Shown here in pieces: positions 26,051-35,749 of a stretch of DNA of 64,000 bases. The DNA lies in NCBI GenBank assembly GCA_018263005.1, contig JADFDH010000002.1, positions 124,001 to 188,000 of the forward strand. Reading direction: 5' to 3'. The stretch is from Methanobacterium sp. (GTDB lineage: Archaea > Methanobacteriota > Methanobacteria > Methanobacteriales > Methanobacteriaceae). Position 1 is the first letter of the stretch. Every line of letters starts with the position of its first letter. The translations under genes were made by a program, and so were the position numbers. Under the pieces are notes generated by a model. It was not told the DNA's origin and made no database searches. It was given only the letters and a program-made list of their open reading frames with translations.

Positions 26051-26635
26051 ATGAAAACACTTTCCAAAGTAAGTACCTTAATACTGGGAATTGTCGAAGA
26101 AGAGCCTGTAAACCCCTATGAAATAACAAAATTACTTGAAAGAATACAAGTAAAGGACTGGTTTTCTGTAGCTTCTTCTTCTGTCTATGTAACAATAAGA
26201 AAACTTGACCAAAAAGGTTACGTGTTTGGTGAAAATGTTAAAGAAGGCAATATGCCTGAAAAAACTATCTATAAAGTGACTGAAAAAGGTAAAAAAGCCC
26301 TATCTCAGACAATCACTGATTTTCTTCTTAATACCGATTTAGATCCGGTTAAGTTCAATATAGCCTGTGTAATGTTGTGTCATCTGGAAAAAGATGAAGC
26401 ATTAAATATACTAAAAAAACGGATCTTGTTTCTGAAAGGGTATGAGAATGGGATAAAAAAACATTACAGTTATGAAGAACATGAACATCTGATTCCTTAC
26501 CCGGGCCTCATTATAATCAGAAATAATATCTACCTAGTGGAATCCGAGATCAAAATAACCGAAGAACTGATAAAAGAAGTAGAAAAAGATGATATATGGA
26601 ACCATTTCATAACTAAAGACCTTAAAAACAACTAG
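26051..26635 (+). CDS. PadR-family transcriptional regulator
   Basis: The 194-residue protein has the PadR winged helix (VSTLILGIVEEEPVNPYEITKLLERI, SSSVYVTIRKLDQKGYV, YKVTEKGKKAL) followed by a PadR C-terminal (Vir_act_alpha_C) helical region with a long dimerisation helix. A TATA element (CATATATATAG, about 26018-26028) precedes it. PadR proteins repress stress or efflux genes in response to phenolics or drugs; here the next gene, a methyltransferase 81 bases downstream, is a possible partner. Confidence 0.88.
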   Translation: MKTLSKVSTLILGIVEEEPVNPYEITKLLERIQVKDWFSVASSSVYVTIRKLDQKGYVFGENVKEGNMPEKTIYKVTEKGKKALSQTITDFLLNTDLDPVKFNIACVMLCHLEKDEALNILKKRILFLKGYENGIKKHYSYEEHEHLIPYPGLIIIRNNIYLVESEIKITEELIKEVEKDDIWNHFITKDLKNN

Positions 26636-26716
26636 ATATTATAAATTATTATATACTTTTTAATAAGCAAATAATTGGTTTTTGATTGGATAATAAAAAA
26701 TTAGGAAGAGCATAGT

Positions 26717-27394
26717 ATGTTTTTAAAACCACGTGTACCTGAAGGTGGCGCTATAGAAGATACAGATAAAATGTCCATGGAAAAATACAGCGAAATCATG
26801 AAAAAACGTCTCGGTAGAGAATACATTAAATTCGCTGGTAATGTGATTACCAAAGTCGATCCTCCAAAAAATTCAAAAGTTCTTGAAATCGGTCCAGGCC
26901 CCGGTTGGGCAGGTATAGAACTTTTAAAAAAACGGAAAGATTTATTTTTAGATGGTTTAGAAGCATCTAAGGACATGGTAAGGGTGGCCTCTAGAAATGC
27001 GGCTGATGAGAATTTATCAGATCAAACTAACTATTTCAAGGGGTTTGGAGAAGATATGAACACTCTTCCCGATGATGAGTATGATCTGGTGATATCTAGA
27101 GATTCGATGCATCACTGGGATGATCCAGAAAAAGTATTCCAGGAAATATATCGTGTGATTAAAAAAGAGGGGAAATTGTACATCCAAGACAGTCGTCGAG
27201 ACTTAAACCTTGGTGGTAAATTTATAGTTAACCTTTTTGGACCAATAATGGCTGGTAAGATGTTAAAATACTGGAAATCTTCCATAGCTGCCAGTTTTAC
27301 GCCAGATGAGATCCGATTAATGCTTGAAAAAAATGATTTGAATGATTGGACTGTGGAAGCTTATTTAATGGATTTATCCATAAAAAAACAATAA
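26717..27394 (+). CDS. Class I SAM methyltransferase, 225 aa
   Basis: SAM motif I VLEIGPGPGWAGIEL is followed by LDGLEASKDMV, SRDSMHHWDDPEK and KKEGKLYIQDSRRDL. The GPGPG form and the RDSMHHWDDP segment are typical of UbiE-like methyltransferases in methanogens. The C-terminus FTPDEIRLMLEKNDLNDWTV forms the last helix and strand. It probably shares regulation with the PadR gene just upstream. The substrate is unknown. Confidence 0.85.
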   Translation: MFLKPRVPEGGAIEDTDKMSMEKYSEIMKKRLGREYIKFAGNVITKVDPPKNSKVLEIGPGPGWAGIELLKKRKDLFLDGLEASKDMVRVASRNAADENLSDQTNYFKGFGEDMNTLPDDEYDLVISRDSMHHWDDPEKVFQEIYRVIKKEGKLYIQDSRRDLNLGGKFIVNLFGPIMAGKMLKYWKSSIAASFTPDEIRLMLEKNDLNDWTVEAYLMDLSIKKQ

Positions 27395-27542
27395 ATATCC
27401 ACGTCTTTTACATTACTAACTTTTTTTTTATTTAAACCAAATATGCAGTTAATTATCAGTTTATTTATTAATTATTCAATATGTTTTTATGTTCTATTAT
27501 CAAAAATAAAATCATTTAAGAAATTTAAAGGGAGATTCAAAA

Positions 27543-28991
27543 ATGTTGTCTTCTGTTTTAAGTGATGAAGAATTGGAAGAATTGATGTTAGAACTTGAAG
27601 AATTATCTGATGACCCAATAGTAAGGAGTTTACTGGCATTTTATGTGAAAAGATCACCACAATATGAGATCCCGGAAAAACCATTAGCTCCAGATATGGT
27701 TTATTACATGATATCCAATGAACTGAAATTAGACGGTAACCCTGCTTTGAATCTGGCCAGTTTCGTTACTACTGAAATGGATGAAAACGCTGATAAACTG
27801 TTTATGGAAAATGCAGGTAAGAACTTCATAGATCAGGACGAATATCCCTATTCTAATTGGATACAGGATCGGGTTATTAATATTCTTGCCAGATTGTACC
27901 ATGCTCCCGTTGAACTTGAACCAGTGGGTACTAGTGCCATAGGTTCTTCGGAGGCCATATTGCTGGGTCTTTTAGCCCATAAATGGAACTGGAGAAAAAA
28001 GAGAGAAGCAGAAAGAAAACCCGTCGATAAACCAAATATAATTTTCGGAGAGGACGTTCATGTGGTTTGGAAGAAGTTCGCCCGCTATTTTGATGTGGAA
28101 CCCCGAATTTTGCCTATGGGACATGATAAGTTTGTTTTAGATGTGGATATGGTTAGGGAAAACCTTGATGAGAACACCATATGTGTAGGGACGGTGCTGG
28201 GAACAACCTTCACCGGGGAAACGGACCCTATTGAAGAGATTAATCAGATGCTAGAGGAAGTTAAAGAGGAAAAAGGTTGGGATATACCTATACATGTCGA
28301 TGCAGCCAGTGGAGGATTTGTGGTTCCCTTTATATTCCCCGATGTGAAGTGGGATTTCCAATTATCCCATGTTAAAACCATCAATGTTTCCGGACATAAA
28401 TATGGATTAGTTTATCCCGGTATTGGTTTTCTGCTTTTCCAGGATAAAGCAGATTTGCCTGATGATTTGATCTTTGAAGTCAATTATCTGGGGGGAGTCA
28501 TGCCTACCTATAATCTTAATTTCTCTAAAGGAGCCAGTACTGTAATCACACAATATTTCAACCTTTTAAATCTGGGTAGAGAAGGATATGAAGGTTTGAT
28601 GCATGTTCTGATGTTGAATACTAATTATTTATCCAACCTGATGGAGAAAAGTGGTAAATTTAAAATATTAAATAAAGAAAGTAAAGTTCTACCATTAGTA
28701 GCGTTTGAACTTGATGATAAGGTCCCATTTGATGTTTTTACTTTATCAGATCGGATGAGACAAAAAGGTTGGATCATTCCTGCCTATACTCTGCCAAAGA
28801 ATGCAGAGGACAGGGCTATTATGAGGATTGTCATAAGATTAACCTTGAGTCGTGAGCAAATAAACATATTATACAATGATCTCATGGATGCCTGTGAGAG
28901 TATTGAAAGAGATATTGATTCTGTTTTAAGGGAGATTGATAAAGAAGAAAAGTTGGAACTGTCCAAGAAATTCCATGATTCAATTTGTTGA
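27543..28991 (+). CDS. Glutamate decarboxylase-like PLP enzyme
   Basis: The 482-residue protein is a full-length group II PLP decarboxylase. GTSAIGSSEAILLGLLAHKW binds the PLP phosphate, HVDAASGGFVVPF holds the Asp that pairs with the ring nitrogen, and VSGHKYG contains Lys286, which forms the Schiff base. The HVDAASGG sequence and length match glutamate decarboxylase rather than the shorter archaeal tyrosine/aspartate decarboxylase MfnA. It would make GABA from glutamate. AGGGAGATTC precedes the start. Confidence 0.88.
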   Translation: MLSSVLSDEELEELMLELEELSDDPIVRSLLAFYVKRSPQYEIPEKPLAPDMVYYMISNELKLDGNPALNLASFVTTEMDENADKLFMENAGKNFIDQDEYPYSNWIQDRVINILARLYHAPVELEPVGTSAIGSSEAILLGLLAHKWNWRKKREAERKPVDKPNIIFGEDVHVVWKKFARYFDVEPRILPMGHDKFVLDVDMVRENLDENTICVGTVLGTTFTGETDPIEEINQMLEEVKEEKGWDIPIHVDAASGGFVVPFIFPDVKWDFQLSHVKTINVSGHKYGLVYPGIGFLLFQDKADLPDDLIFEVNYLGGVMPTYNLNFSKGASTVITQYFNLLNLGREGYEGLMHVLMLNTNYLSNLMEKSGKFKILNKESKVLPLVAFELDDKVPFDVFTLSDRMRQKGWIIPAYTLPKNAEDRAIMRIVIRLTLSREQINILYNDLMDACESIERDIDSVLREIDKEEKLELSKKFHDSIC

Positions 28992-29058
28992 TCAGGATGA
29001 ATCAGGATTTTTTTTATGATTACACAAATTTATTACCCCGATTGTTATAACTAAACCT

Positions 29059-30831
29059 ATGGAGAGAAAAAAATTCCTGCTCCTAGATATCGATTATATT
29101 ACAGAAAACGATAGAGCAGTGATCAGATTATTTGGAAAACTTAGAGGAGAAACAAATAAATCAATTATAGCCAAAGATAAGAATTTTAAACCCTATATTT
29201 ACGTACTACCTTCCAATGAAATTGAAGAATGTATAAATGAATTAAGGGAATTGAATATCAAAAAGATAGAAAGAGTGCGTAAAAAAGACGTGGGTATTAT
29301 AAAGGAATTCTTAAAGGTTACTTTAAAACATCCCCAGGATGTGCCGAAACTGAGAGAGAAAATATGGAATTTAAACTCAGTTGAATCGGTTCGAGAACAT
29401 GATATACCCTTTTATCGGAGATATCTCATAGATAACGGACTTTTCCCTATGTCCGAGGTGGAAGTGCAGGGCCAGTGCATGAATCCCACATTCAATTTTG
29501 ATAATGAACCCTGTATTTTCCAGATTGATGGAGAACCCCAACCACTTGCATCAGGACTACCAGATCTCAAAGTTTTAAGTTTTGATATCGAAGCGTGCAA
29601 TCCTAAAGGGATGCCCCAGGAAAACAAAGATCCCATAATAATGATCAGTTTTTCCAGTAATCAGGGCCTGCGAAAAGTATATTCCACCAAATCATCCTCC
29701 TTCGATTTTGTGGAAGTATTGAAAGACGAAACAGAATTGTTGAAAAAATTCGTAGAAACCATCAAATCAGAAAATCCAGACATCATTACTGGTTATAACA
29801 CCGATGTATTTGATTTCCCATATATAAGAGACAGAGCTGCCCGGCTGGGGGTAAAACTTGATCTTAGCGTGGATGGATCGGAACTTAAGTTCATGAGAAG
29901 AGGTTTTGCTAACTCAGCGGTGGTTAAGGGACGTATTCACGTTGACCTATACCCCAGCATGCGACGTTATTTGCAACTGGACAGATACACTCTGGAAAGA
30001 GTTTATCTGGAGATTTTCGATGAAGAGAAGAAGGATATCAACGGGGATGAAATCCATGGCTGCTGGGTAGAAGAAGGTGATAAATTAGAGGAACTATTCG
30101 AATACTCTCTTGATGATGCTGTAGCAGTAACCAAAATTGGAGAGGAAATGATACCTTTAATTATGGCTCTGACCCGGCTTGTAGGACAGCCCCTCTTTGA
30201 TGTGACCCGTATGGCCACAGGGCAACAAGTTGAATGGTATCTCATAAGAAAAGCCTATGAATATGGGGATATAGTCCCCAATAAACCATCAAACGCCCGA
30301 ATATCCAATAGGAAAAGGATTGAGGGCGGTTATGTTAAAGATCCGGTTAAAGGATTACATGAAAATGTAGTTTATTTTGATTTCCGCAGCCTCTACCCCA
30401 GTATAATAATTTCAAAAAATGTATCCCCTGATACCTTAATCGATGAATGTGATGAAGAAGATTGTTATATCGCCCCGGAAGTTGGTTTTAAATTCCTAAA
30501 AAACCCCATAGGTTTTGTACCATCAGTGATAGGAAATGTTTTGAAGGAAAGAGTAAAAATAAAATCTCGAATGAAGGAATCGACAGATCCCAGAGAGCAG
30601 CATGTACTGGATGTACAGCAAGAGGCTTTAAAAAGATTGGCAAACTCCATGTATGGAGTTTATGGTTTTATCAGGTTCAGATGGTATTGTTTAGAATGTG
30701 CTGATTCCATCACTGCATGGGGGAGAGATTTTATTAAAAAAACCATGGAAAAATCAGAAAAAAATGGTTTTAAACCAATTTATGCAGATACTGACGGATT
30801 CTACGCCACCTATGACTCTTCACATGAATAG
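29059..30831 (+). CDS. polB1: Family B DNA polymerase, large fragment of a split enzyme
   Basis: The 590-residue protein has an exonuclease motif with SFDIEAC, further exonuclease residues in GYNTDVFDFPYI, polymerase motif A FRSLYPSIIISKN, motif B LKRLANSMYGVYGFIR and motif C IYADTDGFYATY. It then stops nine codons later, where an intact PolB would continue into the thumb. Methanothermobacter is known to encode PolB in two genes, with the break at this place, so this is the natural polB1 and not a truncation. The thumb-encoding second gene is not in this window. Confidence 0.92.
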   Translation: MERKKFLLLDIDYITENDRAVIRLFGKLRGETNKSIIAKDKNFKPYIYVLPSNEIEECINELRELNIKKIERVRKKDVGIIKEFLKVTLKHPQDVPKLREKIWNLNSVESVREHDIPFYRRYLIDNGLFPMSEVEVQGQCMNPTFNFDNEPCIFQIDGEPQPLASGLPDLKVLSFDIEACNPKGMPQENKDPIIMISFSSNQGLRKVYSTKSSSFDFVEVLKDETELLKKFVETIKSENPDIITGYNTDVFDFPYIRDRAARLGVKLDLSVDGSELKFMRRGFANSAVVKGRIHVDLYPSMRRYLQLDRYTLERVYLEIFDEEKKDINGDEIHGCWVEEGDKLEELFEYSLDDAVAVTKIGEEMIPLIMALTRLVGQPLFDVTRMATGQQVEWYLIRKAYEYGDIVPNKPSNARISNRKRIEGGYVKDPVKGLHENVVYFDFRSLYPSIIISKNVSPDTLIDECDEEDCYIAPEVGFKFLKNPIGFVPSVIGNVLKERVKIKSRMKESTDPREQHVLDVQQEALKRLANSMYGVYGFIRFRWYCLECADSITAWGRDFIKKTMEKSEKNGFKPIYADTDGFYATYDSSHE

Positions 30832-30885
30832 ATTAATAATTACTAAAAAGATAAATTTGACTGATAATGCAAATGAGATGCTTAT

Positions 30886-31401
30886 ATGGAATTAAATAAT
30901 CATCCCATAAATATAGTACGTTTTGAACCTAATCAGAGTCCTGAAAATTTCAAAATATTAATAAACGCTTATTTAGAATTATTTAATAATAAAAACAATC
31001 TCCGATTTCTATCTTTAAGTAATAAGCCCTTTGATTCTAAAACAATAGCAACCTTCCTGAAAAACTCCCCTGCCGAAGAAGTTGAATATTATGTAGCTTT
31101 TTCCTCAGATAAAGATATAATTGGTATAGCTGCATTTGAAAACGATTTAATAAAAGGATTCAATATTATAGGCATTGTTGTTGATGATAATCATCGTAAT
31201 AAAGGCTTAGGAAAAGCCTTCATAAATAAAGGGATCGAAATTGCCCATAAAAAAGGTTTTGAAGCCATTGATATTTCAGTATTTGCAGATAACAAACCTA
31301 TGCTCATATTACTCATTAAACTGGATTTTAAACCCATAAAAATTGAAAGTCACTCCCGTTTTGATGGGGAAGACCTGGTACATTTGAAAAGATATCAATA
31401 A
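30886..31401 (+). CDS. GNAT-family N-acetyltransferase, 171 aa
   Basis: The acetyl-CoA loop is DNHRNKGLGKAFINKG, preceded by the central strand FNIIGIVVDD and followed by DISVFADNKPMLILLIKLDFKP, the standard GNAT order. The N-terminal third (NAYLELFNNKNNLRFLSLSNKPF) is specific and suggests a dedicated substrate. It follows polB1 by 54 bases but has no obvious functional tie to it. Confidence 0.82.
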   Translation: MELNNHPINIVRFEPNQSPENFKILINAYLELFNNKNNLRFLSLSNKPFDSKTIATFLKNSPAEEVEYYVAFSSDKDIIGIAAFENDLIKGFNIIGIVVDDNHRNKGLGKAFINKGIEIAHKKGFEAIDISVFADNKPMLILLIKLDFKPIKIESHSRFDGEDLVHLKRYQ

Positions 31402-31429
31402 TAAAGTTCATCTAGGTTAGGATTAGAAA

Positions 31430-32407
31430 ATGGTTTGGAAAGGACAATTAAAGATAGATCCCACAGAAGTTCTTCTATCTTCAAAGAATGAATCGATAAC
31501 TTATTTTACAAAGAGAGATCTTTTGGATGAAAAAGTTAAATCCATTAAAATATTATGGAACCTGCCTGAAGTGACTAAAATCCTGCGCAGACAAAAGAAA
31601 GATGGATCATGGGAATATCCCGGTGGAAAAGACAAAATCCGTTCAAAGGAAAATTACAATCAAGTGGAAACTTATCGGATTTTAATGTATCTGATCGAGA
31701 AATACGGATTTAACAGAGAACATGAATCTATTAAGAAAGCAGCTGAATTCCTATTTAAATTTCAAACCGATGAAGGCGATTTCAGGGGGATATACAATAA
31801 TCAGTATGCTACAACTTATTCTCCAGTTATAATGGAGCTTCTGATCAAAGCAGGATATGAAGATGACCCACATATAATCAAAGGATTTAAATGGCTCTTA
31901 TCAATCAAACAAGATGATGGTGGCTGGACCATACCTTTCCGAACAGTTGGTAAAAATTTAAAGGATGCTTTAAACGATCCCATGCCCATCGCCCCTGATA
32001 AATCCAAACCATCATCTCACCTGGTAACTGGTATGGTGCTCAGGGCCTTCGCAGCACATCCCGAATACCGGAAATCTGATGAAGCAAAAAAAGCAGGAGA
32101 ACTATTAATCTCCCGTTTCTTCAAAGCAGATGAATATCCTGACCGAAAAGCGAAGGAATTTTGGCAAAGAGTATCGTATCCTTTCTGGTTCACAGATATT
32201 ATCAGTGCCCTAGATTCATTAACTTATCTTGGATTTAATACTGATAATCCAAATATTAAGGAAGGATTAAATTTTTTAAAGAAAAAACAGGACAAAAATG
32301 GACTTTTTGACTTGCATATCGTACGAGGCGGTGATAGAGATAATAAATATTGGATATGTTTGGCGATTTGTAGATTGTTCAAACGATATTTTGACGATGC
32401 ACTCTAA
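31430..32407 (+). CDS. Alpha/alpha-toroid protein, squalene cyclase/prenyltransferase-like (paralogue)
   Basis: The 325-residue protein aligns along its length with the product of 24844-25857: YFTKRDLLDEKVKSIKILWNLPEV, RRQKKDGSWEYPGG, EFLFKFQTDEGDFRGIYNNQY, GFKWLLSIKQDDGGWTIP, ISALDSLTYLGF and a final KYWICLAICRLFKRYF. The repeated GSW/GGW turns mark a helical toroid. No cyclase DxDD motif is visible. The pair brackets the PadR, methyltransferase, decarboxylase and polB1 genes. Confidence 0.75.
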   Translation: MVWKGQLKIDPTEVLLSSKNESITYFTKRDLLDEKVKSIKILWNLPEVTKILRRQKKDGSWEYPGGKDKIRSKENYNQVETYRILMYLIEKYGFNREHESIKKAAEFLFKFQTDEGDFRGIYNNQYATTYSPVIMELLIKAGYEDDPHIIKGFKWLLSIKQDDGGWTIPFRTVGKNLKDALNDPMPIAPDKSKPSSHLVTGMVLRAFAAHPEYRKSDEAKKAGELLISRFFKADEYPDRKAKEFWQRVSYPFWFTDIISALDSLTYLGFNTDNPNIKEGLNFLKKKQDKNGLFDLHIVRGGDRDNKYWICLAICRLFKRYFDDAL

Positions 32408-32452
32408 GATATAGATCTCAGGTTTAAAGTATAAATCCAAATATTTAAAAGT

Positions 32453-32818
32453 TTATATCCACTCAACCTTCATATCAGTTAGATCTCCACCGGCATCACC
32501 AGTGTTAACTGTATCTGATGGTTCTATTAACAATATATGGCATTCTTCCTTACACGAAGGTTTGTGTTCAATTCCCTTGGGAATAACCACCATTTCCCCC
32601 TCTTCTATATTCAATGTTTGATCCCTCAAATCAATGGATAATTTACCCTGGATAACCATGAAAACTTCATCAGTCTCCGGATGACTGTGCCAGATGAAAT
32701 CTCTCTTGGCTTTCACAATCTTAAAATAATAATCATTCATCTGGGCAATAACCTTATAAGAATGTAATTCATCTACTTTAGAGAGTTTGTCCTTGATATT
32801 TACAATATTAACATCCAT
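32453..32818 (-). CDS. Cupin-domain protein
   Basis: The 121-residue protein is a single small cupin. Motif 1 is WHSHPETDEVFMVIQGKL, with two His and a Glu that bind metal, and motif 2 is GEMVVIPKGIEHKPSC, with the last His. Small cupins of this sort act as isomerases, dioxygenases or sugar-binding sensors. Nothing nearby points to a substrate. It is convergent with the toroid-protein gene. Confidence 0.85.
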   Translation of the reverse strand: MDVNIVNIKDKLSKVDELHSYKVIAQMNDYYFKIVKAKRDFIWHSHPETDEVFMVIQGKLSIDLRDQTLNIEEGEMVVIPKGIEHKPSCKEECHILLIEPSDTVNTGDAGGDLTDMKVEWI

Positions 32819-32962
32819 TTTAACACCTAATTACTATTCAGTTTTAATTTAATGTTTACATTTACTACTTTAGAGTTATATCATAAATCAAACATTATTT
32901 AACAAATAAATAGGATTTTTTAAAGGAAAGACTATTGAGAGTCTCTAAGGATATGAACTATT

Positions 32963-33424
32963 ATGTGTAGAATAAAATTTATTGAAACCAACCATTTGGA
33001 TCTGGATTTAATCCAGCCACTCTGGGAAAAACTGATTGAATATCACCAAAGGCAGAAATCAGATTTCGAAGATCATTATGAAAATATCACTTTCCAAAAA
33101 CGCAAAGAAGTACTTTTATCGAAGGCCAGGGAAGGGAAAATGTTTATATGTCTGGCTGAAGATGAAAAATCCGAAATTCTTATAGGGTACTCTGTAACAA
33201 CCATATCTTCAGGAAAAATTGGGGAACTTGATTCAATCTATGTGGAAGATAAATATCGTATGCAAGGGATTGGTCATGAGTTAATAAAACGTCCCTTGGG
33301 ATGGATGGATAAAAAGGATGTGAAAATTAAGAAAGTCGCAGTGGTAACAGGCAACCAGGAAGCAATTTCTTTCTATGAACGTTATGGATTTCGTAAAAGA
33401 TCTATAAATCTAGAACAACCATGA
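32963..33424 (+). CDS. GNAT-family N-acetyltransferase, 153 aa
   Basis: The acetyl-CoA loop is EDKYRMQGIGHELIKRPLGWM, the preceding strand is GELDSIYVEDKY, and the closing segment is NQEAISFYERYGFRKRSIN. The N-terminal LWEKLIEYHQRQKSDFE is common in GNATs of methanogens. The final stop (33422-33424) lies 53 bases before the methyltransferase start I prefer, so the two genes are probably cotranscribed. Confidence 0.82.
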   Translation: MCRIKFIETNHLDLDLIQPLWEKLIEYHQRQKSDFEDHYENITFQKRKEVLLSKAREGKMFICLAEDEKSEILIGYSVTTISSGKIGELDSIYVEDKYRMQGIGHELIKRPLGWMDKKDVKIKKVAVVTGNQEAISFYERYGFRKRSINLEQP

Positions 33425-33477
33425 TCATATTTAAAGAGGAAATTTTGCATAAATCTAATACAATAGGAGGATATAAA

Positions 33478-34170
33478 TTGGAGGATAATAATCATCATTA
33501 TTTACTGAAGGAGAAGTTCAGTCAGGGTGCTCACGAATATGATAGACAGAGAAAACATATTATTCCCTGTCTAGAAGATCTTTACGAGATCACATCTGAT
33601 CTAGCTAAGGTTAACACTTCAAAACCCAGAATACTTGATCTTGGTGCTGGAACTGGACTTTTAACATCCCATATACATAGAAAATATCCTGATGGAGATT
33701 ATATCCTCCTTGACTTGTCCGAAGAAATGTTAAACATTGCCCGGACCAGATTCGAAAATCTTCCTGATTTTCATTACGTGATTGCAGACTATTTGAAACA
33801 AGATTTTGAGGGACAGTTTGATATCGTAGTATCATCCCTCTCCATTCACCATCTGGAAAATAATCATAAGAGAATCTTATATGAAAAAGTCTACCAGCAT
33901 CTAAATTCGGGAGGAGTTTTCATAAATGCAGATCAGGTTTTGGGACCTTCTCCAGCTAATGATGAGGAGTACTATCGTAACTGGTTGAATAAAATAGACG
34001 TGGGTTCCCTATCTGAATCGGAGAAAACTTTTATATTTGATCGTATGGAACTGGATAACCCCGCTACATTGGCAGATAATTTTGAATGGCTCGAAGAGAT
34101 TGGTTTTGTAGACGTGGATGTTTATTACAAATACTATAATTTCGTAGTTATCTATGGCAAGAAAATTTAA
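33478..34170 (+). CDS. Class I SAM methyltransferase, TTG start
   Basis: A textbook AGGAGGATATAAA precedes TTG at 33478, so the protein begins MEDNNHHYLLKEKFSQGAHEYDRQR; an ATG further upstream at 33421 has no ribosome site and overlaps the acetyltransferase gene. SAM motif I is RILDLGAGTGLLTSHI, with LLDLSEEML and SSLSIHHLEN. It is related to the protein at 684-1448, including the C-terminal EWLEEIGF. The substrate is unknown. Confidence 0.87.
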   Translation: MEDNNHHYLLKEKFSQGAHEYDRQRKHIIPCLEDLYEITSDLAKVNTSKPRILDLGAGTGLLTSHIHRKYPDGDYILLDLSEEMLNIARTRFENLPDFHYVIADYLKQDFEGQFDIVVSSLSIHHLENNHKRILYEKVYQHLNSGGVFINADQVLGPSPANDEEYYRNWLNKIDVGSLSESEKTFIFDRMELDNPATLADNFEWLEEIGFVDVDVYYKYYNFVVIYGKKI

Positions 34171-34214
34171 TATTATAACTATTCTAAGTTATCTATCTAA
34201 AATAAGGTGGTTTT

Positions 34215-34922
34215 ATGGACTTAACTAAAAATATAAGAGAAATGGCCCTGGATAAAGGTGCGGACTTTTTTGGAGTGGCAGATCTATCAAGTGCCAGGAG
34301 ATTTATCGAAGAACAGGGAGGAGTTGAAGTCGCCTCTTACCCAATGGCCATTTCATTAGGCATCAGAATTATGGATAGTATTGTGGACCAGCTTCCCCAT
34401 AGAGAAGAACGTTCCGTGTCTGTTAACTATCGTCATCATGGTTATGAAATAATCAACCAACGATTAGATCTATTATCATCCCAGATAAGTAGCTATATCC
34501 AGAGTAAAAGTTACATGGCCCTACCAATACCTGCTTCGGAACGATATGATGATGAAAGGATATGTTCTGTAATATCACATAAATTAACTGCTCATCTGGC
34601 AGGTCATGGGTGGATTGGGAAAAGTTGTATGTTGATAACACCAGAAGCAGGTCCCAGAGTCCGCTGGACTACTATACTCACTAACGCACCCCTACCAGCG
34701 ACGGGAACCTCTGCTCCCCAAAATTGTGGTGAATGTAGCGAGTGTGTGGATATTTGTCCTGTATCCGCATTTACAGGAGTACCATTTAAGGAATATGAAC
34801 CTCGTGAGGTCCGTTATGATGCTCGGAAATGCGAAAAGTATCTTCTTGATGAGGCAAAATGGGGAGTTTGTGGTTTATGTGTTTATATCTGTCCTCATGG
34901 GAGAAATAAAAAAATAGGGTAA
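34215..34922 (+). CDS. QueG-like iron-sulfur protein with two 4Fe-4S clusters
   Basis: The 235-residue protein ends in a double-cluster ferredoxin domain: CGECSECVDICPVSAF and WGVCGLCVYICPHG. The N-terminal part (IREMALDKGADFFGVADLSSA) and the middle segment HLAGHGWIGKSCMLITPEAGPRVRWTTILTN resemble epoxyqueuosine reductase and related corrinoid-dependent reductases. It is shorter than QueG and lacks its C-terminal HEAT part, so it is more likely one of the archaeal homologues of unknown role. A ribosome site, AAGGTGG, precedes it. Confidence 0.82.
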   Translation: MDLTKNIREMALDKGADFFGVADLSSARRFIEEQGGVEVASYPMAISLGIRIMDSIVDQLPHREERSVSVNYRHHGYEIINQRLDLLSSQISSYIQSKSYMALPIPASERYDDERICSVISHKLTAHLAGHGWIGKSCMLITPEAGPRVRWTTILTNAPLPATGTSAPQNCGECSECVDICPVSAFTGVPFKEYEPREVRYDARKCEKYLLDEAKWGVCGLCVYICPHGRNKKIG

Positions 34923-34929
34923 ATAGATT

Positions 34930-35442
34930 TTATTGATATGTTTCTCTGCATATAATGTTATCAATGTCGTTTCTAGGTCTTGGAGCAGGATTTTCATCTG
35001 CATAGCCCACTGTAAACATAGCTGGCACTCTAATATCTTCAGGAATTTTTAGTATTTCTTTAACTTTTCCTTCATCGTAGGCACCTAGCCAGCAGGTCCC
35101 TAATCCAATTTCTGTAGCTTCCAATATCATAAAAGAAACCGCAATGGATAAGTCTACGGTGTATGCATACTGATCACAGGGCATGACCCTTTCTGATTCA
35201 GTGGAACAGGCCACTATGGTCATCGGCGCTTCTGCAATAAATTTCTGGTTATTAGCTGCTTCTACCAGTTTTTTTCTGGTTTGAGGATCTTCAACCACTA
35301 AGAACTTCCATTCTTGCCTGTTTGCAGCTGATGGTGCTAACCGGGCGGATTCTAATATTTTTTCCACTTTTTCTGCTTCTATTTCGGTGTTTTTATATTT
35401 CCTAATACTTCTTCTTTTTTTTATTGCGTCAAAAACGTCCAT
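34930..35442 (-). CDS. Nitroreductase-family flavoprotein, 170 aa
   Basis: The protein has the family start FDAIKKRRSIRKYKNTEIE, the FMN-binding ESARLAPSAANRQEWKFLVVED and the C-terminal GLGTCWLGAYDEGKVKEIL with VGYADENPAPRPR. It should bind FMN as a homodimer and reduce nitro compounds or quinones with NAD(P)H. It is a single-domain enzyme, unlike the one at 2396-3148. It is convergent with the iron-sulfur protein gene and lies next to a small Cys-rich ORF and an HxlR regulator. Confidence 0.88.
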   Translation of the reverse strand: MDVFDAIKKRRSIRKYKNTEIEAEKVEKILESARLAPSAANRQEWKFLVVEDPQTRKKLVEAANNQKFIAEAPMTIVACSTESERVMPCDQYAYTVDLSIAVSFMILEATEIGLGTCWLGAYDEGKVKEILKIPEDIRVPAMFTVGYADENPAPRPRNDIDNIICRETYQ

Positions 35443-35533
35443 ATATCCTCCCCCTGTTATATGTTTTATTAAAATAAAATAATTGAAAAATTTAAAATTA
35501 AAAATTTAAAATAAATTAATGATTTCTGAAATT

Positions 35534-35626
<93 letters not shown>

Positions 35627-35643
35627 CTTCTCACCTCTTTATT

Positions 35644-35723
35644 GTATACTATATAGATTATACTAATCCTATTTAAATTAGGTATAGTCAAAAAAGTTAT
35701 ATACTATCCTTTTGTATACTAAC
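35644..35723. promoter_or_regulatory. HxlR operator region with TATAC repeats
   Basis: The region between the Cys-rich peptide gene and the HxlR gene carries several TATAC/GTATA elements. One palindrome-like block, GTATACTATATAGATTATAC, lies at 35644-35663, and an imperfect inverted pair GTTATATAC ... GTATACTAAC spans 35696-35723. The second block overlaps the likely TATA box of the HxlR gene. The DUF24/HxlR regulators bind such spaced inverted repeats. Confidence 0.5.
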
Positions 35724-35749
35724 TATCAATTTATGAAGGATCGATTTGT

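Noticed and set aside
29059..30831. Truncation of DNA polymerase B as a pseudogene
   Set aside because: The break after motif C is the known natural split in this order, and all catalytic motifs are intact.
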